DNA from: an uncultured Acidobacteriota bacterium
Lineage (GTDB): Bacteria > Acidobacteriota > Terriglobia > Bryobacterales > Bryobacteraceae
Assembly: GCA_902826685.1 (NCBI GenBank)
Contig: CADEFT010000006.1
Coordinates: forward strand, 158,972-222,971
Reading direction: 5' to 3'
DNA: 64,000 nucleotides
Position 1 is the stretch's first letter. Every line of letters begins with the position of its first letter. Positions 8,195 to 19,800 of this stretch are shown here, piece by piece. Both the position numbers and the translations under genes were made by a program. Under the pieces are notes generated by a model. That model worked only from the letters and a program-made list of their open reading frames with translations. It was not told the DNA's origin and did not search any database.

Positions 8195-9861
8195 ACTTCC
8201 AGAATGACAGGCATGATGAGCGGACGGCGCGAGGTTTGCTTGGAAAGGAAGCGCCTCAGATCGACGCGGATTTTTTCCTGCATCACGCCCCAGTCGGAGC
8301 GCTCCTCGGCGGTAGAGGAATCGAGCGTCTTCACCACCACCTGCCGCGCGTTCTGCATCAATTCCGGATCGTCCTCAAGCGAAACGAACCCACGCGAGAC
8401 GATTTCCGGCAGGGTGACGCTCTTACCGGTCTGCTTGTTGATGGCGATGATGGGAAGCACGAATCCATCTTCGGAAAGATGGCGTCGGTCGCGGATGACG
8501 ATATCTTCCACCACCTCGTCCACCGAGCCCGAATCGATGCATACGCGGCCCACCGAAACCGTCCCCGATTTGCGCGCGCCGGTGTGATCGAACTCCAGCA
8601 CTTCGCCGCATTCCATGACGAACGAGCCTTTGAGGTGATGATGCAGGACGCTGTGCGCCAGCGAGGCGTGTTTGGAAAGCTGGCGGTATTCGCCGTGCAG
8701 CGGCATGAAGTACTTGGGCCGCACCAGGCTGAGCATCAGCTTGAGCTCTTCCACGCTCGCGTGGCCGGAAACGTGAACGGGTGGATTCATCGATCCATAC
8801 ACGACATCGGAGCCGCGGCGCGAAACGTGGTCGATCATGCGGTAGATCGCCTTCTCGTTACCGGGGATGATGCGCGCGCTGATCACCACCATGTCGTCGG
8901 GGCGCAGGGACAGATGCTTGTGGTTATCCACCGCCACGCGCGACATCGCCGACATCGGCTCGCCCTGCGTGCCCGACACCACCGCCACCACTTTGCTCGC
9001 GGGAGTCGACATCACATCCTGCGGCCGCAGCAGAATGGAATCGGGCACTTCGAGCAGCTTCAAGTCGTGCGCGATTTCGGTGACGCTGGTCATGCTGCGT
9101 CCGATGAACGCCACGCGGCGGCCGTAGTCGGCGGCCAGATCGAGAATCTGCTGCAGCCGGTGAATGGAGCTGCTGAAACAGGAGATGACCAGGCGTCCTT
9201 CGGCGCGGCGGAAACAATCTTCCAGACGCGGCCTGACGGCGCGTTCGCTTTCGGTGTAGCCCTGCCGGTCGACGTTGGTGGAATCCGATAGCAGCAGCAG
9301 CACCCCGCGCTTGCCGTAGTCGGCCAGCGTGTGCAGATCGACGGGGCGATTGTCGGTGGGCGTGGGGTCGATCTTGAAATCGCCCGTATGAATCACGACC
9401 CCAAGCGGCGTGGTGATCGCCACCGCCACCGCGTCCACGATCGAATGGGTGACGTGGATGAACTCGATCTGAAACGGGCCGATCTCGATGCGCTCACCGG
9501 GTTCGACCTCCGCCAGGTCGGGATCTTCCTCGAGTTGGTGTTCCTCGAGCCGGCGCTCCACCAGAGCGAGCGTGAACGCGGTCCCGTAAATCGGAATGTT
9601 CATCAGGCTCAGCAGAAACGGTATGCCGCCGATGTGGTCTTCGTGGCCGTGAGTGAGAATCAGAGCCCGGACGTGCTCCTTGTTCTCCTGCAGGTAGCTG
9701 AAGTCGGGTACCACAATATCGACGCCCAGCAGTTCCGCGTCGGGGAACATCATGCCCGCGTCAATCACAAGGATGTCGTCGCCATAGCGGAGGGCGAGAC
9801 AATTCATCCCGAACTCCCCCAATCCACCTAAGGGAATTACCTGGAGCTTTCGATCTATCAT
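8191..9861 (-). CDS. rnj: ribonuclease J
   Basis: RNase J is a zinc-dependent endonuclease and 5'-3' exonuclease central to mRNA decay and rRNA maturation. The 556-residue length is normal. The metallo-beta-lactamase motif LTHGHEDHIGG lies at 69-79, with further ligands in FIHVTHSIVDAV and VIHTGDFKIDPTP. The beta-CASP part shows GRSMTSVTEIA, SGTQGEPMSAMSR and MPLHGEYRQLSKHA. A Shine-Dalgarno-like AAGGA lies 3 nt before the ATG. It lies 23 bp after an Oar-type receptor gene on the same strand. Confidence 0.95.
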   Translation of the reverse strand: MIDRKLQVIPLGGLGEFGMNCLALRYGDDILVIDAGMMFPDAELLGVDIVVPDFSYLQENKEHVRALILTHGHEDHIGGIPFLLSLMNIPIYGTAFTLALVERRLEEHQLEEDPDLAEVEPGERIEIGPFQIEFIHVTHSIVDAVAVAITTPLGVVIHTGDFKIDPTPTDNRPVDLHTLADYGKRGVLLLLSDSTNVDRQGYTESERAVRPRLEDCFRRAEGRLVISCFSSSIHRLQQILDLAADYGRRVAFIGRSMTSVTEIAHDLKLLEVPDSILLRPQDVMSTPASKVVAVVSGTQGEPMSAMSRVAVDNHKHLSLRPDDMVVISARIIPGNEKAIYRMIDHVSRRGSDVVYGSMNPPVHVSGHASVEELKLMLSLVRPKYFMPLHGEYRQLSKHASLAHSVLHHHLKGSFVMECGEVLEFDHTGARKSGTVSVGRVCIDSGSVDEVVEDIVIRDRRHLSEDGFVLPIIAINKQTGKSVTLPEIVSRGFVSLEDDPELMQNARQVVVKTLDSSTAEERSDWGVMQEKIRVDLRRFLSKQTSRRPLIMPVILEV

Positions 9862-9884
9862 GAATCCTTCAGGCTAACATGTCC

Positions 9885-12800
9885 TCAAAAAATGAGTTTG
9901 AATCCGAGTTGCAGGCGCCTCGGATTTTGCGCGCTTTGAATGCGGCCGAATGACGGCAGTCCGAAATAAATGTCGGGCAAATCGAAGTTGGCGCGGTTGG
10001 CCAGATTGAACGCTTCGAGGCGGAACTGCGCCGTGGCGCGCTCGGAAAGGGCGACGTTCTTCAACACCGACAGATTCAGCGACGCCGAGCCCGGCCCGTC
10101 GAGAATGTTGCGGCCCGCGCCGCCGAACGAACCGAAGGGCGCCGGCGCGAAGGCTTGCGTATCGAACCAGCGCCCAGGGGTGGGGTTCGACAGCGCCGGG
10201 TCGCGCAGGACGTTCGGCCGGTCGTTGGCTCCGAAGCCAAGATTCGATCGGCCCGTGTTGCTGTTGTCGAATTCCGGCGGCAGCGCCACCGTGAAGGGGC
10301 GGCCGGTCTGGAACGTCACGATGCCATGCGTCTGCCAGCCGCCGCGCAGCTTCCCTCTTCCCAAAGGCAGGTCGTAGGAATAGCCGGCGGTGAACCGCTG
10401 GCGCACGTCGAAATTCGACCGCGCCCGTTCGAGCGCCATGTTGCCCGAATCCTGCGGGAAGTTCGGATCGCCGGCGGCCGGAAAGAACGCCGAGGCGTCG
10501 TCAATCGACTTGCCGTAGGTATAGGCCGCCAGCGCCGACAGTCCGCCCGACAGCCGCTGCTGGAAGCGCATCTGCAGCGAGTGGTAATTCGAATTGCCGC
10601 GCGACTCCAGTTGGGTGATGTCGTCAAATTGCGGCAGCGGGCGCAGGTTCAACGGCGCGGCCGAGGGACGCGGCTGATTGATATCGCGCGCCGAGTGCAG
10701 GTGCGTCCCTTTGGAGCCGACGTAGCCGGCCTCGAAAACGCGCGAGGCGCCCAGTTGCCGCTGCACGCTGAAGTTCCACTGCTGGGAATAAGGCGTGCGC
10801 AGGCCACGATCGAAGGCGAACGCCGAAACCGGCAACTGCAGCGGATAGTCGCGGGGAAATGGATTCTGAATCGATAGCGGATAGGTGGGCTGGAACAAAT
10901 AGAGGCGCAGGTTGAAGTATGGCGCGTTGAAGTAGAGTCCCTCGCTTGGCGCGAGCGACGACAGATCGTAATAGATGCCGTAGCCCGCGCGCACGACGAA
11001 TCCGGAATCGCCGGGCGTCCAGGCCAGCCCCAGGCGCGGACCGAAGTTGTTGCGGTCGGCACTGTATCCGGCGCGCGGCACGCCGCCCGAGCCGACGGGA
11101 ACCAGGCCGCCGGTCTGACGGTCGAAGAGATTGGCGCGATCGCGCGGATCGACGGGAGGCGAGTTGTACTCATACCGCATGCCGAGCGTCAGCGAAAGAC
11201 CGGGCCTGAGGCGCACCGTGTCATTGACGAACACGTTGTAGGATTCGCCGCGCAGGTGTTGCGGATTGTCGAGCGTGGCGCCGCCGGTAACGGTGGGCAG
11301 GCCGAGCAGCAGATCGCTCATCGGATTGCGCGTGATGAGGCCGAGAAACTGCAGGAACCCGCGCGACTGCACGTCGCGAAACGCGTTCTGCTGAAGCTTG
11401 CGGATCTCGCCGCCGAACTTGAGCGCGTGGCGCCCACGGTTCCAGCTCAGTTGTTCGATCAATTGATACGTATTACTGACACCCGATTGCGGATTGTTGA
11501 ACTCGTGGCCAAGCGGGGAATAGCCGGTGATGGTGAGAAAGCTAAGCCCTTGATCGCGCGGGAGCGAACTGAGCGACGGCAGACCGACGGCGCTATTGAC
11601 GTTGCCTGCATCGACTTCCTGCGTCACCCGGTTGGCGACGCGGTTGAAGCCCACGCGCAGTTCGTTCAGCAGGTTCGGATGCAGCGTGCGCGTTTCGCTC
11701 AGCATGACGTTCCGAGCCCGCCTTGGCACCTGGTTGCCGTAGCCCGGCACTTGCGCGAACGCCGGCCCGGCGAATGGCTCATACAGATCGCGATCGGCGA
11801 AGCTATAACGGAAGGAAAGCTCGGACCGGCGCATGGCGTGATCGAGGCGCGCGTCGAACTGATCGGAGCGGTCGCGCTGCGAGGGCGACGAGACGAAGTT
11901 CTGGACCGGGTCGGCGCGATTGGGCAGCGGATAAAGCGCCGCGATCGCACGTCCGATGGGATGCTGAAACGCCTGGGGCAGAATGCCGCCGGGCAGCGGC
12001 ATGCCGGAAAACGGGTCGATCGGCTTGGCCTGCGACGCGGAGAAGTCGCCGCTGCGTTCAGCTTGCGTGGGCACGCGCGTCAAGCGCGTGAAGCCTTCTC
12101 CCACCCGGCGCCCTTCGTAGTCGGTGAAAAAGAACGTACGGTTGCGGCGAACCGGACCGCCAAGCGAATAGCCAAACTGATTGCGCCGGTAAGCGGGCTT
12201 CGGTTCCGGCGGCGGCGCGAAATAATTCCGCGCGTCGAGTGCGCTGTTGCGAAAGAATTCATAGGCGGTGCCGTGCACGGCATTCGTACCCGACTTGAGC
12301 ACCACGTTCACCTGCGCGCCCGCGTTGCGGCCGAAAGCCGCGTCGTAGTTCGAACTCAGCACTTCAAACTCACGGATGCCATCCACCGGCGGCTGGACGC
12401 CGATGCCGTTCAGCTTGGGATCGCCGTTATAGATGCCATCGAGCAGATAGAGGTTGGCGTCTTCGCGCGCGCCATTGACGTTCATCGCGAATTCGCCGCG
12501 TACCGATCCGGCCGAACCCTGGGCCGAGGGCGCCGCGCCCGGCGTGAGCAGACTGAGTTCGACGAAGTTGCGCCCATCGAGCGGCAGCCCGGTCACCTGC
12601 CGCGTCTCGATCGCCACGCCTCGCGCCGCCGTCTCGGTATGCAGCAGCTCGCGGGCCGCTTTCACTTCGACGGTTTCGGTACCGCCGCCAGGCTTCAATT
12701 CCACCGTGACGCGCAGTTCCTGATTGAGGCGCAGCACGAACGGCTGAACGCTTTTTTGAAATCCCTGGCGCTCCGCTTCAAGGCGATAGAATCCGGGGGG

Positions 12801-13001
12801 GATCTGAGCGATGGCGAACTCGCCGCCGGGTTCCGAGGAAGCCGTGCGGCGAATGCCGGTCTCGGTTTCGATGAGGGAAACGGAAGCGCCGGCGACGGCA
12901 CGATGCGCCGGATCCACGATGAGACCGCGCACGCTTCCACGAATATTCTGCGCGGAAGCCGCGCCGGGGAAGAAAGCCAAACAGAGAAATAAGAAACGCA
13001 T
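9885..13001 (-). CDS. Oar-like TonB-dependent outer-membrane receptor
   Basis: The protein has 1038 residues. It begins with a signal peptide ending GAASAQ, then a carboxypeptidase-regulatory Ig-like domain (about 22-105, with [16 protein letters not shown] and [18 protein letters not shown]). A TonB plug follows ([47 protein letters not shown]), then a long beta-barrel ending in the aromatic FKLIF. Such receptors are greatly expanded in Acidobacteria and probably import glycans, peptides or metals. The ligand cannot be read here. It follows a PIG-L deacetylase by 3 bp and precedes RNase J. Confidence 0.92.
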   Translation of the reverse strand: MRFLFLCLAFFPGAASAQNIRGSVRGLIVDPAHRAVAGASVSLIETETGIRRTASSEPGGEFAIAQIPPGFYRLEAERQGFQKSVQPFVLRLNQELRVTVELKPGGGTETVEVKAARELLHTETAARGVAIETRQVTGLPLDGRNFVELSLLTPGAAPSAQGSAGSVRGEFAMNVNGAREDANLYLLDGIYNGDPKLNGIGVQPPVDGIREFEVLSSNYDAAFGRNAGAQVNVVLKSGTNAVHGTAYEFFRNSALDARNYFAPPPEPKPAYRRNQFGYSLGGPVRRNRTFFFTDYEGRRVGEGFTRLTRVPTQAERSGDFSASQAKPIDPFSGMPLPGGILPQAFQHPIGRAIAALYPLPNRADPVQNFVSSPSQRDRSDQFDARLDHAMRRSELSFRYSFADRDLYEPFAGPAFAQVPGYGNQVPRRARNVMLSETRTLHPNLLNELRVGFNRVANRVTQEVDAGNVNSAVGLPSLSSLPRDQGLSFLTITGYSPLGHEFNNPQSGVSNTYQLIEQLSWNRGRHALKFGGEIRKLQQNAFRDVQSRGFLQFLGLITRNPMSDLLLGLPTVTGGATLDNPQHLRGESYNVFVNDTVRLRPGLSLTLGMRYEYNSPPVDPRDRANLFDRQTGGLVPVGSGGVPRAGYSADRNNFGPRLGLAWTPGDSGFVVRAGYGIYYDLSSLAPSEGLYFNAPYFNLRLYLFQPTYPLSIQNPFPRDYPLQLPVSAFAFDRGLRTPYSQQWNFSVQRQLGASRVFEAGYVGSKGTHLHSARDINQPRPSAAPLNLRPLPQFDDITQLESRGNSNYHSLQMRFQQRLSGGLSALAAYTYGKSIDDASAFFPAAGDPNFPQDSGNMALERARSNFDVRQRFTAGYSYDLPLGRGKLRGGWQTHGIVTFQTGRPFTVALPPEFDNSNTGRSNLGFGANDRPNVLRDPALSNPTPGRWFDTQAFAPAPFGSFGGAGRNILDGPGSASLNLSVLKNVALSERATAQFRLEAFNLANRANFDLPDIYFGLPSFGRIQSAQNPRRLQLGFKLIF

Positions 13002-13004
13002 TTT

Positions 13005-13952
13005 TTACAGCTTGACGGCGTTCCGCTGGACGTACTCACGCACACGATCGGGCTCCGGGCCGATGTAGTGGTATTGTTCGGCCCATTCGAGCCCGAAGGC
13101 CTGGCCGATCTCGCGGTCGCGACGCATGACGAACTCACGGATGTAGTTGCGGCTGGCGGCCAAATCGTCGCCCTCGAGCAGAGGCAGCCTCAGACCCTGG
13201 CTGGCGAGCGATGCCTTGAGCTTGGCTCCGGTCTCGCCGGCCGGGCCTTGGGCCTTATTGGCGAGATTGACGTCGATTTTCTTTTCCACCCAGCGGGCGG
13301 TATCGACCACGCGATTCACACGCTGCTGGAAACGGCCGAAGTAGTACTTCTCGCGCACCGCGTGAGGCTTCAGTCCGGCGGCGAAATGCTCTGGATAGTC
13401 CTTATCGCCCGCCGCCATCCAGGCTGCGGCTTCCACACCCGCCGCCGTGACGTAGTGATCCGGATTCTCTTCGTAATGACCCCATGGGTCGTAACAGACC
13501 ACCGTATCGACCTTCAGCAGCCGGAAGAGAAAAATCAGCCGGCATTTGAGTTCGGGAGGCGAAATGGCATCCATGTTGTGGTTGCCATAGTTGAGGTCGA
13601 AAACGCCTTTCATACCGAAGATTCGCGCGACCTCGTCGTTGTCGCGTTTGTTGGCGGCGACGGTTTCGGCGACGTTGCCGGGGCCCGCCATGTCGTCATT
13701 GGTCATGCGAATCAGGTAGCCGGTGTAGCCTTCTTCAAGCAGTTTGAAGATCGTGCCGGCGGCGAAGATCGGCAGATCGTCGGAGTGCGGCTGGATGGCC
13801 GCCAGCACCTTACCTTTGTGCGGCTGGCCGGAGGCGGCGCGCTCAATGACGACGTTGCCGTGGGCGTGAAAATCGCGGCCCGGCTCGGTGGTAGCCTGTG
13901 GCTCGGCGGCGGCCGCCGTGAACGTACTCCCGAGAAAATGTCTACGCTGCAT
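13005..13952 (-). CDS. exported PIG-L/LmbE-family deacetylase
   Basis: The protein has 315 residues. The start MQRRHFLGSTFTAAAAEPQ resembles a Tat signal. The zinc-site motif of LmbE-like N-deacetylases appears as QPHSDD at 54-59, with Ser replacing the usual Pro. The second histidine motif is DPWGHYEENPDHYVTAAGVE. Family members remove acetyl groups from N-acetylglucosamine-type sugars. The three genes MBL, PIG-L and Oar are separated by 0-3 bp, so a joint role in handling an extracellular amino-sugar compound is possible but unproven. Confidence 0.88.
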   Translation of the reverse strand: MQRRHFLGSTFTAAAAEPQATTEPGRDFHAHGNVVIERAASGQPHKGKVLAAIQPHSDDLPIFAAGTIFKLLEEGYTGYLIRMTNDDMAGPGNVAETVAANKRDNDEVARIFGMKGVFDLNYGNHNMDAISPPELKCRLIFLFRLLKVDTVVCYDPWGHYEENPDHYVTAAGVEAAAWMAAGDKDYPEHFAAGLKPHAVREKYYFGRFQQRVNRVVDTARWVEKKIDVNLANKAQGPAGETGAKLKASLASQGLRLPLLEGDDLAASRNYIREFVMRRDREIGQAFGLEWAEQYHYIGPEPDRVREYVQRNAVKL

Positions 13953-14918
13953 TTAGTGCGGCAGGTCGCCGTGCGGCTTTCCCGTGGAAAGCTCTTCGAA
14001 CGTGTCTTTTACCTGCGTGGGTAGAAATTCACCGACCCAGTTATCTACCGCCGAAGGTAGATTGAGACGGGTGGCTACGGCCTGGCCGTCCTTCAAAGTT
14101 ACTAAGTCGGTCAGGGTCTTGCCGGCGGCCATTTCCCGTTGGACGTTCTTGCGTAGCTGGGTCATGAAGTCGATCTCGCCGGTGAGCACTTCGCGCCCGC
14201 CGGGAGGTCCATGGCCCGGCAGAACACGCTGGATATCGAGTGCCGCGGCCTTGGTCACCACCGAGGGCCAATTGGATACGTTGCCGTCGCCGGTGAAATT
14301 GTACGGGCCGTTGGTGACGGCGTCGCCGGTGCAGAGAATCTTTTCGTTCGGCAGATAGACGAAGCCGTCTCCGCGCGTATGGGCCCATCCGAAGAAGTGG
14401 AACTCCACCACCCGGCTGCCGTCCTTGAGGACGAAAGGAGACTTATCGAAGGTCTGCGCGGGCGGCATGGCGGAGGGAAGCTTGAGCTTGCGCACATCCT
14501 CGCGCTCCTTGGCCGCCTCCAGCCAGCGTTTCGGCTCATAGCGCTTCATTTCTTCAGCCACGCCGATATAGGCCAGCGTGGTGGCGCCCGCCTTCGCCCA
14601 AACCGGATTGCCGTAGGCGTGGTCGCCGTGATGGTGCGAATCGAAGACGTATTTGACCGGCTTCTTAGACACCTTGCGGATATCGCGCAAGGCGGCCTCG
14701 GCGCCGCTGGGGAAATTCGCATCGACGACGATGAGATAGTTTTTCATCTCAATCACGATGTTGTTACAGTGGCCCTTGCCTTTCAGGTCGCCTTCGCGGA
14801 ACCAGACCCCGTTGGCGATTTTCTTGAAGGTGTCCGGCTGGGCTTCCGAATTGGTGGCCAGAAAGCCCGCGCCCGCCAGCACCGTGAATGCTGGAGCGAG
14901 CCAAAAGCGTCTCGTCAT
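13953..14918 (-). CDS. exported MBL-fold metallo-hydrolase
   Basis: The protein has 321 residues with an N-terminal signal sequence (RRFWLAPAFTVLAGAGFLA). The metallo-beta-lactamase fold is clear: HHHGDH at 95-100 gives His95, His97, Asp99 and His100. Further ligands lie in FGWAHTRGDGF, LCTGDAVTNGPYN and VLPGHGPPGG. This subgroup resembles periplasmic SoxH/quinoprotein-relay-like MBL proteins of unknown substrate more than true beta-lactamases. Its TAA abuts the PIG-L ATG. It is divergent from ispG, with only 47 bp between the starts. Confidence 0.88.
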   Translation of the reverse strand: MTRRFWLAPAFTVLAGAGFLATNSEAQPDTFKKIANGVWFREGDLKGKGHCNNIVIEMKNYLIVVDANFPSGAEAALRDIRKVSKKPVKYVFDSHHHGDHAYGNPVWAKAGATTLAYIGVAEEMKRYEPKRWLEAAKEREDVRKLKLPSAMPPAQTFDKSPFVLKDGSRVVEFHFFGWAHTRGDGFVYLPNEKILCTGDAVTNGPYNFTGDGNVSNWPSVVTKAAALDIQRVLPGHGPPGGREVLTGEIDFMTQLRKNVQREMAAGKTLTDLVTLKDGQAVATRLNLPSAVDNWVGEFLPTQVKDTFEELSTGKPHGDLPH

Positions 14919-14948
14919 CCTCGAATTGTATCAGGCATTTCCGGGCGC

Positions 14949-14957
14949 TGATAAACT
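14949..14957 (+). promoter_or_regulatory. extended -10 promoter of ispG
   Basis: TG-A-TAAACT resembles an extended -10 element. It ends 8 nt before the ispG ATG, and the spacer is GAATTTTT with no Shine-Dalgarno sequence. The messenger may be leaderless or nearly so. Confidence 0.4.
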
Positions 14958-14965
14958 GAATTTTT

Positions 14966-16210
14966 ATGGCAATCATCATCCGGCGGCGGTCCGTTCCGGT
15001 TCTTGTGGGCGGCGTTGCCGTGGGCGGCGGACACCCGATCGTGGTGCAGTCGATGACAAATACGGATACGGCGGACGCCGCCTCCACCGTCAACCAGGTG
15101 ATGGCGCTGGCGGGTGCCGGTTCCGAACTGGTGCGCGTAACGGTGAACACCGAAGAGGCCGCGCGCGCGGTGCCGCGCATCGCCGAAACGCTGGAGAAAT
15201 TCGGCGTGCGCGTGCCCATCGCCGGCGACTTTCACTACAACGGGCACATCCTTCTGAAGAAGTACCCGGACTGCGCGCGCGCCCTGGCCAAGTACCGCAT
15301 CAATCCCGGCAACGCGGATATCGGCCGCAAGGACGACGGCAATTTCCGCACCATGATCGAGGCCGCCATCGAATACGGCAAGCCGGTGCGGATCGGCGTG
15401 AATTGGGGCTCGCTCGACCAGGCGCTGCTGACGCGGATGATGGACGAGAACGCTCAGGCGGCGGAACCGCTCGAGGCGCGCGAGGTTACCTTCAACGCCA
15501 TCGTGGCGAGTGCGCTGCTTTCCGCCAAAGCGGCCGAAAGCTATGGCCTGGCGCGGAATCGCATCATTTTGAGCGCCAAGGTTTCAGGCGTCCAGGATCT
15601 GATCTCGGTGTATCGCAAGCTGGCCGCGCAGTGCGATTATGCGCTGCACCTGGGTCTGACGGAAGCGGGCCTGGGCGCCAAGGGAATCGTGGCCACCACC
15701 GCGGCGCTGAGCGTGCTGCTACAGGAAGGGATCGGCGATACCATTCGCGCCTCGCTCACGCCCGCGCCCAATGGCGACCGCACCGAAGAAGTCCTCGTCA
15801 GCCAGCAGGTGCTGCAATCGATGGGGCTGCGCAGTTTCACTCCGCAAGTCACCGCCTGTCCGGGGTGCGGCCGCACCACCAGCACGTTCTTTCAGGAACT
15901 GGCTTCGCGCATCCAAACCTACCTGCGGGACCGGATGCCGGTGTGGAAAGAAAATCACGCCGGCGTGGAAGAGTTGAAGGTGGCCGTGATGGGATGCGTG
16001 GTCAACGGCCCGGGGGAATCGAAGCACGCCGACATCGGCATTTCCCTGCCCGGCACTTTCGAGGATCCGGTGGCGCCGGTCTACGTCGACGGCCGCCTGT
16101 TGAAGACGCTGCGCGGCGAGCGGATCGTGGAAGAATTTACTGCTATTCTGGACGATTACGTGGCTCGAAAGTATGCAGTGGCCGAAACTGCGACCGTCAC
16201 GGGAGACTGA
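14966..16210 (+). CDS. ispG: 4-hydroxy-3-methylbut-2-enyl diphosphate synthase IspG
   Basis: IspG (GcpE) is the [4Fe-4S] enzyme of the penultimate step of the methylerythritol phosphate route to isoprenoids. The 414 residues begin with [16 protein letters not shown] and [14 protein letters not shown]. The cluster ligands are visible: Cys298 and Cys301 in [11 protein letters not shown], Cys344 in [11 protein letters not shown], and Glu351 as the fourth ligand. The length and the absence of a middle insertion match the short bacterial type. The next gene starts inside its last 38 bp. Confidence 0.97.
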   Translation: MAIIIRRRSVPVLVGGVAVGGGHPIVVQSMTNTDTADAASTVNQVMALAGAGSELVRVTVNTEEAARAVPRIAETLEKFGVRVPIAGDFHYNGHILLKKYPDCARALAKYRINPGNADIGRKDDGNFRTMIEAAIEYGKPVRIGVNWGSLDQALLTRMMDENAQAAEPLEAREVTFNAIVASALLSAKAAESYGLARNRIILSAKVSGVQDLISVYRKLAAQCDYALHLGLTEAGLGAKGIVATTAALSVLLQEGIGDTIRASLTPAPNGDRTEEVLVSQQVLQSMGLRSFTPQVTACPGCGRTTSTFFQELASRIQTYLRDRMPVWKENHAGVEELKVAVMGCVVNGPGESKHADIGISLPGTFEDPVAPVYVDGRLLKTLRGERIVEEFTAILDDYVARKYAVAETATVTGD

Positions 16211-16736
16211 AGAGTCTCCTTTAGCCAAGCGCCTCAAACGGCTCGCCGGGAAACTGGACGAACTGCCTGGGAAGGATGCTGTCCGCATCCGCCTGGCGGA
16301 GGAACTCGAACAGCAGCAGCGGAGCGCGGCGGCGGAATTGCATCACCGTTGCCTCACGCTGGTCGGCACGCTGAACGGCATCCTGAAACACACGCAGTTG
16401 CAGATCGCCCCCGAAACGTTCGAGGCCGATCGCATCTTCAGCGTCAGCGAAACCCTGATTCAGATCAATGCCAGCGGGCGGATCGTGCAGATCGTGCTGC
16501 GTCCTCCGGCGATGGCGGCTTCCACCGAGCATTTCTTCATTCCATATGTGCTGGAGGCGCGGATCCGCTGGTTCAACCAGGATCTGCTCGACCGCGACCA
16601 GATTCCCGAGCACCATCTATACTTCTGCGTGGGACGCAATGGCGAGACGGGGTGGAAATACTTCGACCCGCGGACGCGCAAGGTGGGCGCGGCCGATGAA
16701 GAGTACCTGGCCGATACGCTGGAGCAATTGCTTTAA
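16173..16736 (+). CDS. hypothetical protein overlapping the end of ispG
   Basis: I do not recognise this 187-residue protein. The ATG at 16173 lies within the last 38 bp of ispG in another frame. No other in-frame ATG occurs nearby downstream, though a later GTG or TTG start is possible. The N-terminal half is strongly helical and charged (about 17-60, rich in Lys, Arg, Glu and Gln). The C-terminal half looks alpha/beta, with [39 protein letters not shown] and a terminal [10 protein letters not shown]. There is no signal peptide or membrane segment, so it is probably cytoplasmic and cotranscribed with ispG. Confidence 0.7.
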   Translation: MQWPKLRPSRETEESPLAKRLKRLAGKLDELPGKDAVRIRLAEELEQQQRSAAAELHHRCLTLVGTLNGILKHTQLQIAPETFEADRIFSVSETLIQINASGRIVQIVLRPPAMAASTEHFFIPYVLEARIRWFNQDLLDRDQIPEHHLYFCVGRNGETGWKYFDPRTRKVGAADEEYLADTLEQLL

Positions 16737-16770
16737 TTGGCGCCAAGTGCGAATCGCCTCCCGCATCCGT

Positions 16771-16798
16771 TATAATCGGCACTCGGCTAAAGGGAGAG
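16771..16798 (+). promoter_or_regulatory. promoter -10 and ribosome binding site of the second Oar-like gene
   Basis: A perfect TATAAT lies at 16771-16776, and AGGGAGAG at 16791-16798 ends 6 nt before the ATG. The -35 region is poor. This gene is leadered, unlike moeA and ispG. Confidence 0.5.
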
Positions 16799-16804
16799 TT
16801 TCAA

Positions 16805-19800
16805 ATGAAACTGTTGGCGCTCCTCCTTCTCGCTTCCTTCTGGCCGCTTCCGGGTCAAGTCACATCCCGGGTTCGCGGAACGGTCCGCGACACTACCGAA
16901 GCGGTCATGCTCAACGTTCGAGTAACCATCACAGACGTCAATCGTGGAACCGCGCTGGTCACCGAAACCAACGACGCGGGGCAGTATTCGTTCCCCTCCC
17001 TCACCGTGGGCGAGTACCGCATCCTGGCCGAGGCGCCGGGCTTCAAGAAATCGTCCACCAACTCGTTCCGGGTGGATGTGAACCAGACCGTCGAGATGAA
17101 CTTCCGCCTCGAACCGGGCCAGGTTACCGAGACGGTGGAAGTGTCCGCCGCGCAGGCGCCGCTGCTGCAGACCAGCGACTCACAGTTGGGCAACCTGATC
17201 GAAAACAAGACAGTGGTGGAGCTGCCGCTGGCCGCGCGCGATTTCATGCAGTTGACGCTGCTTTCGGCCGGCGTTTCCGAATCCACCGGCAACCGCAGGC
17301 ATCAGACCGAACGCGGCACATGGCTTGGCTCGTTCAGCGTGCACGGGCACAACCCCACTTATAACCAATATCTGTTTGACGGCATTCCTGGAAAGGAAGC
17401 CGCTCACCAGACCAACATCTTCGCCCCTTCGGTGGATTCGATCGCCGAGATCAAGGTGGAAACCGCCAACTACTCGGCCGAGTTTGGCGCCGAGGCGGGC
17501 GGCTTTCTGAACGTGGTCACCAAGTCCGGCACCAACTCCCTGCACGGGGCGCTGTTCGAATTCGTTCGCAACGACTATTGGGATGCGCGGGACAGCTTTG
17601 CCGACCGCAAGGCCCAGCTAAACCGCAACACGTTCGGGGGAACGATCGGCGGCAAAGTCGTGCGCGACAAGTTTTTCTACTTTGGCTCGGTTGAGTCGAT
17701 GCGGCTCCGCCAAGGGTTCACGCAAAATACGACCGTCCCCACGCAGGCGATGCGCGACGGCGACTATTCGGCGCTGCTGGCCACCGACCGGTCGAGTCCG
17801 GCGGCCATCGCCATCTACGACTGGACCGGCGGCGTTCCGTTTGCGGGAAACATTCTGCCCCGCAGCCGCATGCACCCGCTGCCGATGCGCTTCATCAACG
17901 ATTTTGTGCCGTTGTCCAACCGCGCCGGCATCGGTGGGATTCTGCCGAATGCCAACTACCAGTCGCTTGAGCCGCAGAAGACGCGCACCGACCAGGCACT
18001 CACCCGCATCGACTACAACCTCGGCGCCAATGACCGGCTGTACGGCCGCTACACGTTTTCAGACACCACCACCATCGGCCCGCCGGTGTGGCCTAAGTTC
18101 GGATACTCGCATGAGCTGCGGGGCCAGCACGCGATGTTGAACTGGTCGCACACGCTGAGCCCCACCACGATCAACGAGTTTCGCGCCGGCTATTCGCGGT
18201 TTTCGCAATTTGAGCTGGTGGAGAGCGCCTTCAATCGCGACGTGGCTTCGGAGTTGGGGCTGAAGGGGACGTGCCGTGTCCCGGCCTGTTGGCACGCTCC
18301 CTATTTTTCGGTGCAGGACTTCAGCCTGTTCGGCAATCCCAACGGCGCGACGCTCGGCCAGGGAGTCTCCGGGCCGCGCGGCTGGAAGGACGAAATCTTC
18401 GTCATTCACCAAAGTCTGATGATGGTGCGCGGCAATCACACCGTGCGCGCGGGCTTCACCGGAAACCGCTACCGCGATACGTTCCCCGAAGCCATTCGCC
18501 CCGTGGGCCAGCACAATTTCAACGGACAGTGGACGGCCGGGGCCGGCTCTCGCGGGTTCGCCTTGGCGGACGCCTACATGGGATTGCCACGGCAGATTCT
18601 GGCCAGCATCGATATTTTCGATCCCAATTTCCGCAACAGCCACGCCATGCCGTGGGTGCAGGACGATTGGAAGGTTTCGCGCAAACTGACGCTGAACCTG
18701 GGTCTGCGGTATGAGTGGATGGGCCGCCCGTTCGCCAATCGCGACGCCATTTCGAATTACCTGATCACCGGTCCCAACTCCGGCCGGATCTTTACCCCGG
18801 CGGACCGCCCGGATGGCATCGGACGCGGCCTGCAGCACAATGACAATAACAACTTCGCTCCGCGCTTCGGCTTCGCCTATCAGGCGGGCGGGCGCACGGT
18901 GGTGAGAGGCGCCTATGGGATTTTCTTCCAGAAGGTTTCGCAGCAGGAATCCATCAGCCTGTCGATCAACACGCCGTTCATCCGCACCGGCGATGTCGTG
19001 CTGGGCGTCACCCAGCAGGATTTCCTGACTTACCCGATCGACGATCTGACGCCGGTAGTGAATTTCGTGGCCCCCGGTTCGCGGCCGGCGCTCACCTCGG
19101 TGGATGTGAACATGAAGGACGCCTATATTCAGCAGTGGAACCTCTACATCGAGCGGCTGATCTCGCAGGATCTGGTGTTCAAGTCGGGCTACGTCGGGAC
19201 CAAGTCCACCGGGCTTGCGATCTACCGCGAAGGGAACGCGCCGCCACCGGGTCCGGGCGCGGTGCAGGCGCGGCGGCCCTACCAGAACATCGCCTCCAAC
19301 CGCATCGCGCAGTCGGAAGGCTTCGCCACTTATCACGGGTGGGAGAGCACTCTGCAGAAGCGGTTCTCGGCCGGCGTCTCCCTGATGGCCAACTATACGT
19401 GGGGCAAAACCCTCGACAACAACGGCCAGATCGACCTGCGGAACTATCCGCTGAACAAGGCGCTTTCGGCGTTCCACACCGGGCACCGCTTCAGCTCCTC
19501 TGGCGTTTGGGAAGTACCCTACGGGCGCCGCCGTAAGTGGGGCGCCGATGTGCCGGCGCTGGCAAACGGCATCCTCGGCGGCTGGCAATTGAGCGGCTGG
19601 CTGGTCATGCGTACCGGCGTCCCGCTGACGCTGGGTATTCAAGGGGACCTGCTCAACACCGGCGGCGGTTACACGCAGGTACCCAACCGGATCGCCGAAG
19701 CCACGCTGCCCCGCTCCGAGCGCACACGCGGCCGGTACTTCAACACGGCGGCCTTCTCCCGGCCGGACATGTACCAGATTGGCAACGCCGGCCGGAACAT

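Noticed and set aside
11256..12992. 578-codon plus-strand open frame opposite the first Oar-like receptor
   Set aside because: Antisense shadow of a clear TonB-dependent receptor; no recognisable domain.
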